This document shows positions 10,478 through 22,259 of a stretch of DNA of 64,000 bases, piece after piece (positions within the stretch are counted from its first letter, which is position 1; the number at the start of each line of letters is the position of its first letter). The DNA comes from Ascoidea asiatica (lineage: Eukaryota; Ascomycota; Saccharomycetes; Ascoideales; Ascoideaceae). Below the pieces are notes generated by a model that saw only the letters and a list, made by a program, of their open reading frames with translations, was not told the origin of the DNA and made no database searches. The position numbers and the translations under genes were made by a program. Where the stretch lies: contig BCKQ01000002.1 of NCBI GenBank assembly GCA_001600695.1, positions 372,001 to 436,000 on the forward strand. The letters are read 5' to 3'.

Positions 10478-11871
10478 TTTTTCTAATAAAGATTAATATA
10501 TTTCTTTCTTTCCTTCTATTCTTTATATTGTTTTCAAACCAAAAAAAGAAAATTTTAGATGAAAAATATATATAAGATGATGATTTTGAGATTTAAATTT
10601 ATCTTAATTTTAATATCAAAATGATGATTTTCATTCAAATTTTATTGATTTTAAGAAAAAAATGGGGTTTTTTTTTAAAGAGGGTAAAAGTTTAGGAATA
10701 AAAAACAGAGAATATATCACGTGATACAAAGAAATTAAAAGTGAGTCCAATAATTTGGAACTTCTAAGCCTTGCAGCAGTGGCTAGTTAAATAAACCGTC
10801 AAGCATATTATGTATCCGCAGTACACGGAAATCAAGGTCAATTAAAAATCTGTCAATCAATATTCAAATGAATAAATTATTCTTTACTTTACATGGTAAC
10901 GCTACGTAATTTTGTCAATAAGTAGCAATCGAAATAAAATAATAGCAATCTAATTGCAAAATACAAAGTTTAGATAATATATTATAGTAAAGTTAATAAT
11001 GTATATTGAGTTATAGCAATGTTTATATAGTGAAATTATTGAAGCAAGATTTCTTAATGATAAGTTTAGCAATGTAAAAACCTTTGAAGAGGTGAAAAGA
11101 AAATAAAAAAAGTTTCTGAGAAAAAATAGATAAAATGTTAGTAACTTTAAAGTCTAGTTGAGATAAGTTTATTGAGATTGAAAACAAAGATAAGATAAGA
11201 AAATATAAAATAAGATAAGTTGAGTAATGTATAAAACATAATTTTTAAATCAGAATAATTTTAAATAACCTTTTCTATCAATTTATGTTGCAGATAATGT
11301 GGATAAGATATTTTTAATCATCATTTAGGTATTTTATTTTATTTCTCCAATTTAATTTTGATCTCTGTAAAGTGATTTAACTAAAAATACATACATTTAT
11401 GATTAATAATTTGTAATTAATAATTAATAATAAATAAATCATATAAAATAATATATGATAAGGAATTGAACAAATAAATAAGTTAAAAGATAAAAATAAA
11501 AAGTAGTGAAATGAGATGTTGATGAAATGAAGTAAAGCAAAGATACAAGAAATGAATGGAAATAGTTGAAAAAAAAAAAAAAAAAAAAAAGAAAGCAGAA
11601 ATAAATAAATGGGATCGGAATAATAGTTATGGTTTTTGTTTGAATTAAATTAAGTGAAATAATCTTTATTGAAAACAAATAAATAAATAGTGACATTGAA
11701 TCAATTTATAATAATATAACTTGAATTGATTGACTTGTTTGAAATGGAATAAATTCATCAATGTGGGATATGAATGGATAAATTATTAGGGCATTGATTT
11801 TTTTTATTTTTTTCATTTTTTTCATGTTTTGTGAATAAAATCTTGCTGAGACCAGTTTAATGGATCTTGTA
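10478..11871. other. TOM6 promoter and AT-rich spacer
   Basis: 1.4 kb. The TOM6-proximal 300 nt contain the CACGTG box. The rest is AT-rich with a 20-nt A run at about 11571-11590. An 85-codon minus frame over that run (11439-11696) is a by-product of poly-A/T and was not called. Confidence 0.55.
10715..10726. promoter_or_regulatory. CACGTG palindrome (Cbf1/bHLH-type site) upstream of TOM6
   Basis: TATCACGTGATA is a perfect 12-bp palindrome containing the E-box of Cbf1-type bHLH factors. It lies 238 nt upstream of the TOM6 start, close to the spacing of a similar box upstream of the complex I subunit gene. Confidence 0.5.
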
Positions 11872-12408
11872 TTAAATATAATCTTGTAATCTTGATAAAA
11901 TTCTTTTTATGAGAAATTTATAAGAAGAATATTTGAATTTGATATAAAAATCTAAATTTTTTTTAGATTTGATTAAATAATTATTGATATTATTTTTAAA
12001 ATTATTGATTATTCCAATTAAGAAATCCATTGAAATGAATAAAATTATAGTTGATAAGATTATTATTGAAGAATATCTTGTAATTAATAAGAATATATTA
12101 ATTATAAAATTAAATAAATAATTTATTTGTAATATGAGAATTTGAAATTTTATTTGAAATTTTAATTGGTTAATTAAAAGTTTTATAAAAAATTTTATAA
12201 TTGATGTGAATGATGAATAATCTATCGAATCATATGATATAAGAATATTATTAATATTAAAATAATGATTTATTAAATTTAAAACTGTTAATAAAAAAGA
12301 AGATAAATATGGTAAAATATGATATTTGAAATCTTTGATATAATTTATATGTTGATAATATTGATAATCATTTGAATTATCTTTTATAAAATCCATTAAA
12401 GAGTCCAT
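11872..12408 (-). CDS. Unidentified integral membrane protein
   Basis: 178 aa from the first ATG (12406-12408); the frame extends 8 codons upstream but only to a TTG. The product is rich in Ile, Leu, Phe, Asn and Tyr. Hydrophobic stretches lie at about 30-45, 70-90, 95-110 and, most clearly, 112-136 (SSIIILSTIILFISMDFLIGII), then a basic, Tyr/Lys-rich tail of about 40 residues. A tail of this type is often amphipathic and peripheral. No family recognised. Coding is plausible from the continuous frame, a clean start and codon use, but AT-rich DNA produces hydrophobic frames by chance, so confidence is moderate. Confidence 0.55.
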   Translation of the reverse strand: MDSLMDFIKDNSNDYQYYQHINYIKDFKYHILPYLSSFLLTVLNLINHYFNINNILISYDSIDYSSFTSIIKFFIKLLINQLKFQIKFQILILQINYLFNFIINIFLLITRYSSIIILSTIILFISMDFLIGIINNFKNNINNYLIKSKKNLDFYIKFKYSSYKFLIKRILSRLQDYI

Positions 12409-13678
12409 TTGAGATTTATTCAACAATAACAATAAAAAATAATAGATATTTTGGTATATTATTTTGACATAAATTGCTAGGAATTGATATGAATTGATAT
12501 GAAATGAGAATGAATATATTTATTTTGAACAGGACAAGAAAGTTCTGAGAGGGATGTATCTAAGATATTTATATCTTCAAATAAAAAAAAAACGAATGAA
12601 TAGCTTCCAGTTACTAAATTTTTCAAAAAAATCATTTCAATAAAAAAATATCAAATAGTAAAAGAATTATGAAAGATAAAAAATTTTAGTTCAGATTTGT
12701 ATGTGGTTTTTACTTTACATTCTAATAAATTCTATGGATATAAGTGGACTAAGTAATATCAATAAAAAAGAATAAAAGATAATAAGGTTATGGCAAGCAA
12801 GTATTAGTTCCAGAGTGCTATCAGCTAATTTTCACTCTCTAAAACAGGGGACACAGCTGTGCAAAGGTGCACAATTCCCTCAAGCGCGCATTTTCTGGCT
12901 CAGCACATACACAAACACTCGCAAAAAGCAGTGGGCAAGCGAGATCTTGGAGTGCGGTACCGTCCCGGTGGTGAGAAGCAAACAAGGGACCTCAAATTAC
13001 TGCGCGGTTGTTGCACAACTTTGGCACATCTTTTGTAGAAACACTGCGCAATGTGTGCTATTGTTGCTATTTCCACACCCAGAACCACAATCGCCAGCAA
13101 TGCAAACCACCAGAAACAGCATCACCACCACCAGCTTCAGAAGCACGTTATTCTCTTATCAACGTTTCAATGGCTTGCCGATGTTTCAATCTCAATATCC
13201 GTTGCTTTAGCTTCCGGAAAAGAGCAGGGTAACACTACACATAAGCCCATAGTCCGCAGCAGCCGGCGAAACCACGCACCACTTCTGCTATGACACTTTT
13301 TCCTGCTTTGGATCCTCGACGTTTGAGTTGTTTTAAATTTGCATGTGCAAAGCGTTGTAATATATTTCACGTGATATTACTTTTAAAACCGCCATTTTTC
13401 TTTGTTTCTCACTAAATCTTCCTTTATCAATCATGAAAAACATCAGCCCCAATATTGTTCCTGTTAGGGTAGTATTTTTACCCTCGGTTGAAAAGGAAAT
13501 CTCGACCATTGCTGCTCTTTCAGGATACCGATAAGGATGGTGCAAATACTGAATATACTGACTGTATGTTAATTTGATTTAAATAATATCCCCAGATACT
13601 GTATAAAATCATTGTTTTTTTTTAATTGAAATTAATTTAATACTCAATAGATGAAAATATTGACATTTTATATCAGAA
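12409..13678. other. Divergent promoter with GC-rich island, upstream of ATG31
   Basis: 1.27 kb between divergent genes. About 12800-13340 is clearly GC-richer than the genes on either side. Six overlapping frames of 66-131 codons occur there on both strands, but none has a recognisable motif and all use GC-rich codons unlike neighbouring genes, so I read the island as non-coding. CAGGGTAAC (13225-13233, Reb1-like) and CACGTGATATTACTT (13368-13382) lie on the ATG31 side. Confidence 0.6.
13368..13382 (+). promoter_or_regulatory. CACGTGATATTACTT box upstream of ATG31
   Basis: This 15-mer is repeated exactly at 22035-22049. It combines a Cbf1-type CACGTGA core with ATTACTT. It lies 297 nt upstream of the ATG31 start. 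Confidence 0.45.
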
Positions 13679-14038
13679 ATGAATAATTCTTTTCCAAAAT
13701 GGATGAAAGAATCTGGTTTTCCTCATTTTATTATTTTACAAGATATTTTTTTTAAAGTAAATTCAAATAATGGTCAAATTTATCAAGATTTAAAATTTGT
13801 ACCTGATATTCAAGTTCATTACAGATTTATTGATGATATCGATGATCATAATGATCCCAATGATCTCAATGATGAAGATAATAATAATAATCATAATCAT
13901 AATAATGATGAGGATTCAAATATAATTATCATAGATTTTGATAAAGATGGGAAAACTATAAATAATATATCTTCATATTCTGATAATTGGCAATTAGTTT
14001 CTTTAAATTCTTTAAATTCTATTGATTCTCATATATTC

Positions 14039-14069
<31 letters not shown>

Positions 14070-14332
14070 TAAATAATGTTAATACAATAAATAACATAAG
14101 TAATAACACAAATGATAGTGATATACTAATACTCAATGGAATCTCATCCATCAATAATTCTGATGAATTTAACTTATTCAATAATACTACCAAAGACAAT
14201 CAAATCAATAATCAAATAGATAATCAATTAGATAATCAATTAGATAATGAAAATATTGATTCAAAATTAAATAATGCGATAAATTTATTCAATATAAAAA
14301 ATAATATTTTATCTCAAATATCAAATTTATAA
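13679..14332 (+). CDS. ATG31: Probable autophagy protein Atg31
   Basis: 217 aa. The order of conserved features fits Atg31 (Cis1) of the Atg17-Atg31-Atg29 scaffold that starts autophagosome formation: an N-terminal beta region (FIILQDIFFKV...), VHYRFIDD (about 47-55), then IIIIDFDKDG and ISSYSDNWQLVSLNSLNS (about 80-122), and a short C-terminal helix (AINLFNIKNNILSQI) for Atg17 binding. S. cerevisiae Atg31 is 196 aa with VIIVQLDESG and ISDQYELLSH at the matching places. The middle is Asn/Asp-rich, including an Asn run coded by AAT. Sequence identity in this family is low, so the call rests on motif order and length. Confidence 0.6.
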
Positions 14333-14459
14333 TATATACATTATATATATTCATAACATACAGTACTATAACATAACTTAAAACAATAAAATAAAAATAA
14401 TAATATAACAATAATAACGATATTCAGATAATATAATTAATCCATATCCTCTTTTTAAT

Positions 14460-17219
14460 TCATAAATGAATACTTAAAACATCTGTTTGAGAAAATTGTT
14501 TGGCACATATTGGACATTTTCTTAATCTTGCTTGAATTCTTTCTTGAACACATCTATTACAAAATACATGTCCACAAACTTTTATTGCTGTATTTTTCCA
14601 ATTTTTTGAACAAACCGAACATTTAGCTATTAACTTTAATGCTCGGATTTCTTCTTCTTCATTATAATCTTTATCATTATCATTATTATAATTATCATCA
14701 CCTTTATCATTATCAATATTTTTCTCTTTATTATTTTCTCCACTATTTCCATTTATTATTCCATTTGAATTTATTATATTTACATCTTTAAAGTTTTTCA
14801 ATTTTATTTCATAACTTTCTTTTATTTCTTTTAATTTTTTATTTTCTTCATTTAATTTAAAATTATTTTCTTTAATTTTAATAAAATTTTCTGAAAATTC
14901 TTCAAAATTTTTTTCTTTAATTAAATCATAACTTTTTTTAATAATTTCAAAATTTTCTTTTGTAAATTTTAATTCTTTTGATAATTCTTCAATTTCATCA
15001 TTTTTATCTTTTAAAATTTCATTAATTTTCTTAAGAATTTCATTTTCAATATCTTTACTTTTATCATTTAAATTTTTTTCAATTCCTTTAAATTGTTGAA
15101 TAATTTCATTTAATTTTAAATTTTGTTGTTTTAAAATTTTATTTTCATTACCTAATGAATCCTTTGATCTCATTGCTTGAAAATATTTTTGATCTGCTTT
15201 AATTTTTTCAACTTTTAATTTATTAATTAATGAATCTGTTTCAATATATCCTTTTAATTTTTTTGTTTGTAATCTCATCATTGTATTAAATTCCTTTTCA
15301 ACTTCTTTCAATTCATTGATTAATATAATATTTTGTTCTTTTAAATTTATTGAATTTTTTTCATTTTCATTTTCATTATCATTAACATTTTCAGTATTAT
15401 TTTCATCATATATTTTTTTTCTTGATTCAATTGGATTTTTTTCTAAATTTTCAATTCTTTCTTTTAAAATTGCAATCGTATTTTTTAATTCTTCCATTAA
15501 TTCTTCACCATTTTTATTTTTAAGAATAGTGATTTTAGACAATAAATCATCTCTTATTGATCTTATTCTATTTAAATCATTTTCTGATTTTTCTAATTGA
15601 TCTCTTAAATTTTTATTTTCTTTATTTAATATATTATCAAATGAATTTTTTAAATCTAGTTTTTCTTTTTCAACTTCTTTTAATTTTATGATTAAATTAT
15701 CATTTAATTCTTTCATTTCATTGAATTCTTTGAGTTTTAAATCATAAGAATCTAATAAATTTTTATATTTAATAGAATTTTCAATTAAAGCAGAAGTTTT
15801 TTTATTATCACTTGAATTTAAATCTAAATTTAAATCTAAATCAATATTTTTTAATAAATGATTCAATCTTGTATTTTCTTTAAATAATAATTTTAAATTA
15901 TCTCTTAAAAGCTCATTATCTTTATTTAAAGAAGAATTTTTTGAGTTTAATTCCTCAATTTTTTCATCTTTTATTTTCTGATTTTCAAGATCTTTTAAAT
16001 GATCATTATCATTTCTTGTTTTATTCCCATTATCATTATCGTTATCATTGGCATTATCATCCAAATCAAGTACAATGTCATTATCATCAAAGTCTTCACT
16101 ATCATTCTCTTCAATAATTTTTGAAACATTATCTTCACTTTTAATTTGTTTATTGCTAGTATTATTACTATTCTTACTATTTTTACTACTAGAACTGTTT
16201 TTGGTATTATTTAAGTTATTTAAATCAACAGAATTTATTTGATCATCTTGTTTTAATATACTTTCATCAGTCCTTTTTAAAGTTATACTTTTTTTTCTTT
16301 CAATTTGTCTATTTAAAATCTGTAATTGTTCACTTAATCTTTTCATTGATTTTTTTAAAAAAGAGTTATTATCAACTAATAAATCATTTTCAGATTTTAA
16401 TAGAGATAATTTTTTAGATAATGAAGATATTTTTAACTGATAGTTATTTAAATCATGATTATTATTAGTATTATTGTTATTATTATTATTATTGTTATGG
16501 TTATTTATAGATAATTTTATCAATGGAATTATTATCTTATTTATTATATCAGTTCGCAAATTAAGATAATTTTTAATCTCCTTACTTATCTCTACATCTT
16601 TTTTAGAATTATTGTGAGTATTACTACAATTATTATTGTTATCGCTATCCGTTTCATTATTATTTTTGTTATCTGAATTTTTGAGTTTTTTATTATACTT
16701 ACTCAAAGGAATCTCCACTAAGAAATTATTTTCTTCGGTTTCATCTTTAACATTATCATTTTCATTATCGATATTCTCTGAATCATTGAACTTAATTTTG
16801 TTATTCAGAATTTTAAATTTTTTTAAAGAAGAGGGTAAAGATAAAGATTGAAATAAATCAATTATATTTCGCCACCACGAATCTAGTAAAGATAAATTTA
16901 TTCTTACTTCAGAATAATCTGAATTAAGTAAATCTAATTGTGATTTTATGAGATTATAGTTTTGTTTATATGAAGACATTTTACGAAATATTGCTTCTTT
17001 TTGAAAATAAACAACATCTTCTTGAGTTAAAGGACCATCAGTAGATAAATGATCTAATACCTTTCTCTTTTTATGAAGAACAGATTTATAGTTATGGCTG
17101 CTATGATTATCATTATTACCAATAAAGTTTTTATTATTTCTTAATTTAATGGAATCTATTGAGTCTGAAGAAGAGTGTTTCTTTGATGATCTTATTGTAC
17201 TACTGGAGTCAGACATCAT
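14460..17219 (-). CDS. BRE1: E3 ubiquitin ligase Bre1 (histone H2B monoubiquitination)
   Basis: 919 aa, starting at the first of two adjacent Met codons. A coiled-coil protein with a C-terminal RING: C867-x2-C, CGHVFCNRC, then CPIC (to about 906), followed by a short tail, the standard Bre1/RNF20 layout. With Rad6, Bre1 ubiquitinates the H2B C-terminal tail, a mark needed for H3K4/K79 methylation and elongation. The motif QEDVVYFQKEAIFRKM near residue 70 lies in the Rad6-binding N-terminal region. S. cerevisiae Bre1 is about 700 aa; the excess is Asn/Asp-rich linkers at about 145-260 and 310-420. It ends 127 nt from the convergent ATG31. Confidence 0.95.
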   Translation of the reverse strand: MMSDSSSTIRSSKKHSSSDSIDSIKLRNNKNFIGNNDNHSSHNYKSVLHKKRKVLDHLSTDGPLTQEDVVYFQKEAIFRKMSSYKQNYNLIKSQLDLLNSDYSEVRINLSLLDSWWRNIIDLFQSLSLPSSLKKFKILNNKIKFNDSENIDNENDNVKDETEENNFLVEIPLSKYNKKLKNSDNKNNNETDSDNNNNCSNTHNNSKKDVEISKEIKNYLNLRTDIINKIIIPLIKLSINNHNNNNNNNNNTNNNHDLNNYQLKISSLSKKLSLLKSENDLLVDNNSFLKKSMKRLSEQLQILNRQIERKKSITLKRTDESILKQDDQINSVDLNNLNNTKNSSSSKNSKNSNNTSNKQIKSEDNVSKIIEENDSEDFDDNDIVLDLDDNANDNDNDNGNKTRNDNDHLKDLENQKIKDEKIEELNSKNSSLNKDNELLRDNLKLLFKENTRLNHLLKNIDLDLNLDLNSSDNKKTSALIENSIKYKNLLDSYDLKLKEFNEMKELNDNLIIKLKEVEKEKLDLKNSFDNILNKENKNLRDQLEKSENDLNRIRSIRDDLLSKITILKNKNGEELMEELKNTIAILKERIENLEKNPIESRKKIYDENNTENVNDNENENEKNSINLKEQNIILINELKEVEKEFNTMMRLQTKKLKGYIETDSLINKLKVEKIKADQKYFQAMRSKDSLGNENKILKQQNLKLNEIIQQFKGIEKNLNDKSKDIENEILKKINEILKDKNDEIEELSKELKFTKENFEIIKKSYDLIKEKNFEEFSENFIKIKENNFKLNEENKKLKEIKESYEIKLKNFKDVNIINSNGIINGNSGENNKEKNIDNDKGDDNYNNDNDKDYNEEEEIRALKLIAKCSVCSKNWKNTAIKVCGHVFCNRCVQERIQARLRKCPICAKQFSQTDVLSIHL

Positions 17220-18156
17220 ATATATTTATACAGTATATATATATATATTTGAATATATATGATTCTGAAGTTAAAGTCACTCTTTTTGATTAAATGATTA
17301 AATAGAATGTTTCAATTGACCTTTGTTAACTTTTTAATATTTTAATAATCTTTATTTAGTAATTCTACAACTTATTGAAATATTTTAGTGTTTTGATTTT
17401 AAAATTTACAGGTTAAGATATATTATTTTTATTAAATTCAAGTTCGTTTGATATTTAACAACGCCAGCGCCAACACGAACGAAAAAACAGTGAAAAAGAG
17501 AAAACAAAAATAACGTGAAAAATCTGCGTGAAAAAACGAAAAAAACAAAAACACGGAAAGTCACGCACTTTGTAGCCACAACGGTCACGTTTCAGGAAGT
17601 CCACACTTTTGGCTTTCGGAATGGGATAATCAGAAAAAAATATATCTTCAATCTTCAAAGGTTTTTTTTTTTTGATGAGACTACAGTTGAAATGAGATGA
17701 AATGAAATTGAAATTCACTGGATCTCGATGTTTGGATATAAAAAGTATTTGCTATTAATAAAGCTGTATAAGGAGGAAAGAAATTCAATGCTGGGAGTAC
17801 AATATAAAATAGAGGAAAAATAATTGAAAGGAAAAAAAAGAGTAGGGAATTTAATATAAGAAAAACATGAGTCATAAAATAAATTGAAAATTGATTTGAC
17901 ATTAAAGCAAAATATTGAAAAAAAAATATATAAGAAAAAAAGTGATTGATAAGATATTATTAGAATTGAATATAATATCAATTGAGGAGTACATTGAATT
18001 TGAAAGTAATTTGAAAAAAAAATACTTATTCTATAAGGAAGAAGAGCTTTTTTTCAGTCAATAAAATTTTAATAAATAATTGATACCAAATATTATAAAT
18101 ATAAATACAAAAAATGAAATGAAAAAATAAAGAGTAGAATGAAAAAAAAATTATGA
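17220..18156. other. BRE1 promoter and 3' region of STD1
   Basis: 937 nt. A (TA)n run lies just upstream of BRE1 and a patch at about 17455-17640 is somewhat GC-richer. Several 60-88-codon frames overlap there without any recognised motif. No RNA gene seen. Confidence 0.5.
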
Positions 18157-20145
18157 TTATCCTCTATAAGTATCCGGTGCCCAATCTAATCCAGCACGTT
18201 CATATACTTTCATTTGAACACTTTTCCATAAAGTTGATTCTTCTTCTTCTGATAAAATTCCAGGTTTTGATTCAAATTTTGAGTTGATAATCTTATTATT
18301 ATTATTATTATTATTATTTTTATTGGGAATTTGATTTTGATGATCATCTTTTAATGAATTTGCAGTATGGATTAAAACTCTTCTTAATAAGGATGTATTA
18401 GTTTTGTCTTTTAATTGATTATGATTATTATTCTTAAGATTATTATCTGTAGTATTAGGATTAATATTATTATGATTCATTTTTATTTTTTGTTTTTTAT
18501 ACATAGAACATAATTTTTTAAAATCATATCTACATTGAGCTTCAACTGCTAAATTTAATAAATAATTTTCAATAATATTTCTCCATTCATGTTTTTCTAA
18601 AATATTAAAACTTTCAGAATTAAAAATTTCAATTTCTGAATAACCAGAATTTTTCATTTTATTATAAACTAATTCTTTATGTTTATTTCTAGCACCAATA
18701 ATTGTAAATTTTGCAGCCTGAATTTTTAAATTTTTATTTAATTTTGCTTCTTTATAAATATCACTTGTTATTAAAGTATTTAAAATTTCTTCATCTGTTG
18801 AATTTAAAGGTAATAATTGAATTCTAAAACCGGGAGGTGCATAAATTATTGGAATTTCATTATTCCATTCTGGTTTTAATTTTTCTAGAATTAATAAAGA
18901 TCTTAAATCATTTAAATCCCAATCAATTAATTCTCTCATTGTAAAAGATGGTCTACCATTTGGTAATAAGTTAACAAAAAATTGAGGTAAATACATATCT
19001 TCAAATGATATTGGTAAAGCTTCTTGAACGGTTATTATTGAACTTGGAAAAATATCCATTGAATTCATATTTAAATTATTAACAAAATTGTTAATATTAT
19101 TGTTAATATTATTATTTATATTATTATTTATATTATTATTTAAATTAATATTATTTAAATTATTATTATTATTGAAACTATTAGTATATGAAGTGATTGT
19201 AGTTGGTTGAGTGGAATAAGTTTGATTTGATTGATAAGAATTTGTTGATTCTAGATTTGATGATGATGAAGTATCAGATGAATTACCAGAAACAATTGAA
19301 TTAGTTGAGTATCTTGAAAGAGAACCTGATTGGGTTGAGTTATTCGTTTGAATATTAGATTGATTTTGATTATTATAATCATATTCATCCATAACTATAT
19401 CCAGATCTTGATTCTGAGTTATATTGTAATTTTGATTTTGATTTTGATTTTGAATCTGATCTTGATATTGATATTGGTATTGATATTGATCTTGAATATC
19501 ATTCTGTATATTTATTGATTGAGGTTCAATATCCAATATAGAGTTATTATCATTATAATTATTATGATTATTATTTGATTGAATAGATAAATGAGATTTT
19601 GAAGTTTTATTTTTTAATTTATTTAAGGTATTTGAGAAAAACTGTCTATGTTTCTTTTTCTGTGGAGATGATGAAGAATCCGAATTTATAGATGTACTTG
19701 AATTTGATTTAGAAGAACTTGTAGATTTATTAGATTTTAATGATTTATCAGACTTATTTGATTTATTTGATTTATTAGATTTATTAGATTTATTTGACTT
19801 ATTAGATTTATTTGAATTTATAGATTCATTTGACTTACAAGACAGAGAACTTTGATTTGAATGAACTCTTTTTAAATGTGGTTTATTATTTTTATTATTT
19901 GATAAATGTAAATTATTCTGTAAGTTATTTTGTAAATTATTTTGTAAATTATTTTGTAAATTTGATTGAAGACTTGATTGAGAACTTGAAGAAGATAAAT
20001 CATTTGCAGTATAACTAAAAGCTAAAGGAGAATTACCATGTTTTAATTTTGAACCAAGTTCTTTTTGAATTTGACGACGAGCATTAGAAGTATATTCTTT
20101 TGGTGCTTGAAAGTCGATTTTAAAATTGTATGGTGGTACATACAT
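18157..20145 (-). CDS. STD1: Std1/Mth1-type regulator of glucose sensing
   Basis: 662 aa. The C-terminal half carries the Std1/Mth1 signature: EALPISFEDMYLPQFF, GRPSFTMRELIDWDLNDLRS then LLILEKLKPEW, and EWRNIIENYLLNLAVEAQCR (about 360-545). The N-terminus keeps the PKEYTSNARRQI motif also seen in Mth1. In S. cerevisiae, Mth1 and Std1 are corepressors of Rgt1 that are phosphorylated and sent by SCF-Grr1 for degradation when Snf3/Rgt2 sense glucose. This yeast seems to have one such gene here, so STD1 versus MTH1 is undecided. Residues 55-350 are low complexity, including tandem SNK triplets (about 110-135) and Gln/Asn runs. Codon 101 is CTG. Confidence 0.92.
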   Translation of the reverse strand: MYVPPYNFKIDFQAPKEYTSNARRQIQKELGSKLKHGNSPLAFSYTANDLSSSSSQSSLQSNLQNNLQNNLQNNLQNNLHLSNNKNNKPHLKRVHSNQSSLSCKSNESINSNKSNKSNKSNKSNKSNKSNKSDKSLKSNKSTSSSKSNSSTSINSDSSSSPQKKKHRQFFSNTLNKLKNKTSKSHLSIQSNNNHNNYNDNNSILDIEPQSINIQNDIQDQYQYQYQYQDQIQNQNQNQNYNITQNQDLDIVMDEYDYNNQNQSNIQTNNSTQSGSLSRYSTNSIVSGNSSDTSSSSNLESTNSYQSNQTYSTQPTTITSYTNSFNNNNNLNNINLNNNINNNINNNINNNINNFVNNLNMNSMDIFPSSIITVQEALPISFEDMYLPQFFVNLLPNGRPSFTMRELIDWDLNDLRSLLILEKLKPEWNNEIPIIYAPPGFRIQLLPLNSTDEEILNTLITSDIYKEAKLNKNLKIQAAKFTIIGARNKHKELVYNKMKNSGYSEIEIFNSESFNILEKHEWRNIIENYLLNLAVEAQCRYDFKKLCSMYKKQKIKMNHNNINPNTTDNNLKNNNHNQLKDKTNTSLLRRVLIHTANSLKDDHQNQIPNKNNNNNNNNKIINSKFESKPGILSEEEESTLWKSVQMKVYERAGLDWAPDTYRG

Positions 20146-20526
20146 TTTAAATATATGTTTATATCTTGTATTTTTTTATTTATTTTTTCTTTTGATATTT
20201 GATATTTGATATTTGATATTTGATGATTGATATAAATTTTTTGTTTTAGAAAATCTTTTAAATAAAAAGTATTATAATTTAAATAATTTATTATATAAAA
20301 AGATTTAATATATTTAAATTGATTATAATTAATTGATTGATTGATTGATTAATAGAAAATTTTGAAATAAATAATTGATTGAAATGTTTTTATTTTTTGT
20401 TTGAATAAAATTTGATTTATGATAAAATGAAATAATGATGAAATTAGAAAGAATGAGTATGAATAATAGGAATACTTGTATCAATATATTCTAAATCTTA
20501 CTACTATTGCTAATACTATTACTATA

Positions 20527-20574
<48 letters not shown>

Positions 20575-22034
20575 GGTTATAACTATTATTTGAGTAAATA
20601 TTTGTGATAAATTTATTATACTGTTGTTTTTAATATATTTGATTATATTAATTTAATTATCAAATCATATCAAATCCAAATATATTGTTAACAAAGTTAA
20701 GGAAAGTAAAAAATAATTAATTTCAATAGTTTAATAACAGTAAAACAGGATCAATTTCAAAAACTTTTTACATACTGTAAAATTACGGTATCATTAGATT
20801 TATTCCTTTAATATTTACAGTATCACTGTTGTTAATAGTAAAATTGTAAGTAAATTTGTAAGGTGCACGCATTCAGCTGAATGGGTGAATTTATTACCAG
20901 CTTTTACGGTGAATCTTACACTGCAATCTGAAATATAAGCTCATAGTGTGACGGCAAGAATATTCTATTTCCACAGGGCATTCTTTTTTCTAGATTCGAG
21001 GCTTGGTATTTAAGTGTGTTTTATTGTGTATCTCTTGCTAAGTGCACGTTATTGAAAGATGTGATTATGTTTACTCCCATTTAAAGAGCAAACTCAACAC
21101 CCCGTAGATGTGCACTTTCTGCAATGTGGATTTATTTATCTCATTGAGTTAACTGAATTTTCCAGAATTTACCAACAGCAACTGGCTATCCTGGCCGGTG
21201 TGGTGGATGTTGGAGGCTGGAAAATACTTCCAGCTGTGGCGTGACCGGATTTTCTACTCGGATAAAGAACTTAGATAATCCCGCCGATATGCTGCCGTCA
21301 ATACTCGGACGTTGTTCCGCAGGAGAAAGCAGTTTTCAATATGTCCTATTGTCATTTTAGCTGCATAAAATGCTAAATAAAGCCGTGTACTGCCTTTATT
21401 TGATAATTATTCCGAAGAGTTTATAACTTCGCCATCGATAAGACACCACCTTAACCGAGAAAGGGTGAGAAAGGGTGTGGAGTGCCATATATTCCCTTAC
21501 CATTTGGGAGTTGCTACGGAAAGAAGGAGTTTAAGGTATCTGGTTTTTAACACGTTTTAACCCCAGCTTTTGGAGATAACTGTATTTTCAATACCAACTA
21601 ACTAACAAGTATTTTCTCTCAATTGTCGGGTCAAGTTAATCCGAAAATGCCAGAATCGGTTTAACTGCTAACTCCTGGAAATCAATCTTAATACATTTTA
21701 AAGCTCTCATGAAACAAAACGGATTATTTAAAATCCTTAGTCGGTGTTAAATATTGGAAAAATAAAAATTGGTTAAATTTAAGAGCCAAACACTAATAAT
21801 TAATACAAAAAGGAAAATAATATGAACAGTGTACTTTTTACGAATGTTGATTGATATTTGAATTTGTCTTCTTGGCCTTGATTTCTAGATTTTTAATAAA
21901 TTCTTAGTAGGGTTCTAAAATTATGAAACAATTGCTGGCTGATTATTTTCAAGCAAAGAGACAAGAAATGACCTGTGCTGGAATTGGAATATTTTAACCT
22001 TACAAAACAACAAAAAATACTTGGCAAAGTGTAG

Positions 22035-22049
22035 CACGTGATATTACTT
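22035..22049 (+). promoter_or_regulatory. Second copy of the CACGTGATATTACTT box
   Basis: Identical over 15 nt to the box upstream of ATG31. It is about 790 nt upstream of the SMP-30-like start and 1.9 kb from STD1. Confidence 0.4.
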
Positions 22050-22259
22050 GGAATTAAATATACAATACCCACGCAGTGTACAAATTATGTGTGTGTGCAA
22101 TTTAGTTTTGGGGAGCAGTAATGTAATTTGGCTACTTTATCCGTATTGGATCAGCTTAACAACACAAAACAACAACACAGGCGTACCGAAAGACTGGTTT
22201 TGCCGTATCTGTGCCAGAGGGTAAACACCAGGTGACACCAGGTGACTCCAGAGGCACCC

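Noticed and set aside
11439-11696. 85-codon hydrophobic minus frame
   Set aside because: Built on a 20-nt A run and AT-rich DNA, which gives Phe/Ile/Leu/Tyr by chance.
12815-13545. Overlapping frames of 66-131 codons on both strands
   Set aside because: They lie in a GC-rich island, use codons unlike the real genes, overlap each other on both strands and show no domain or signal. A promoter island explains them better.
17406-17981. Several 60-88-codon frames upstream of BRE1
   Set aside because: Mutually overlapping and without motif, in promoter/3' spacer.
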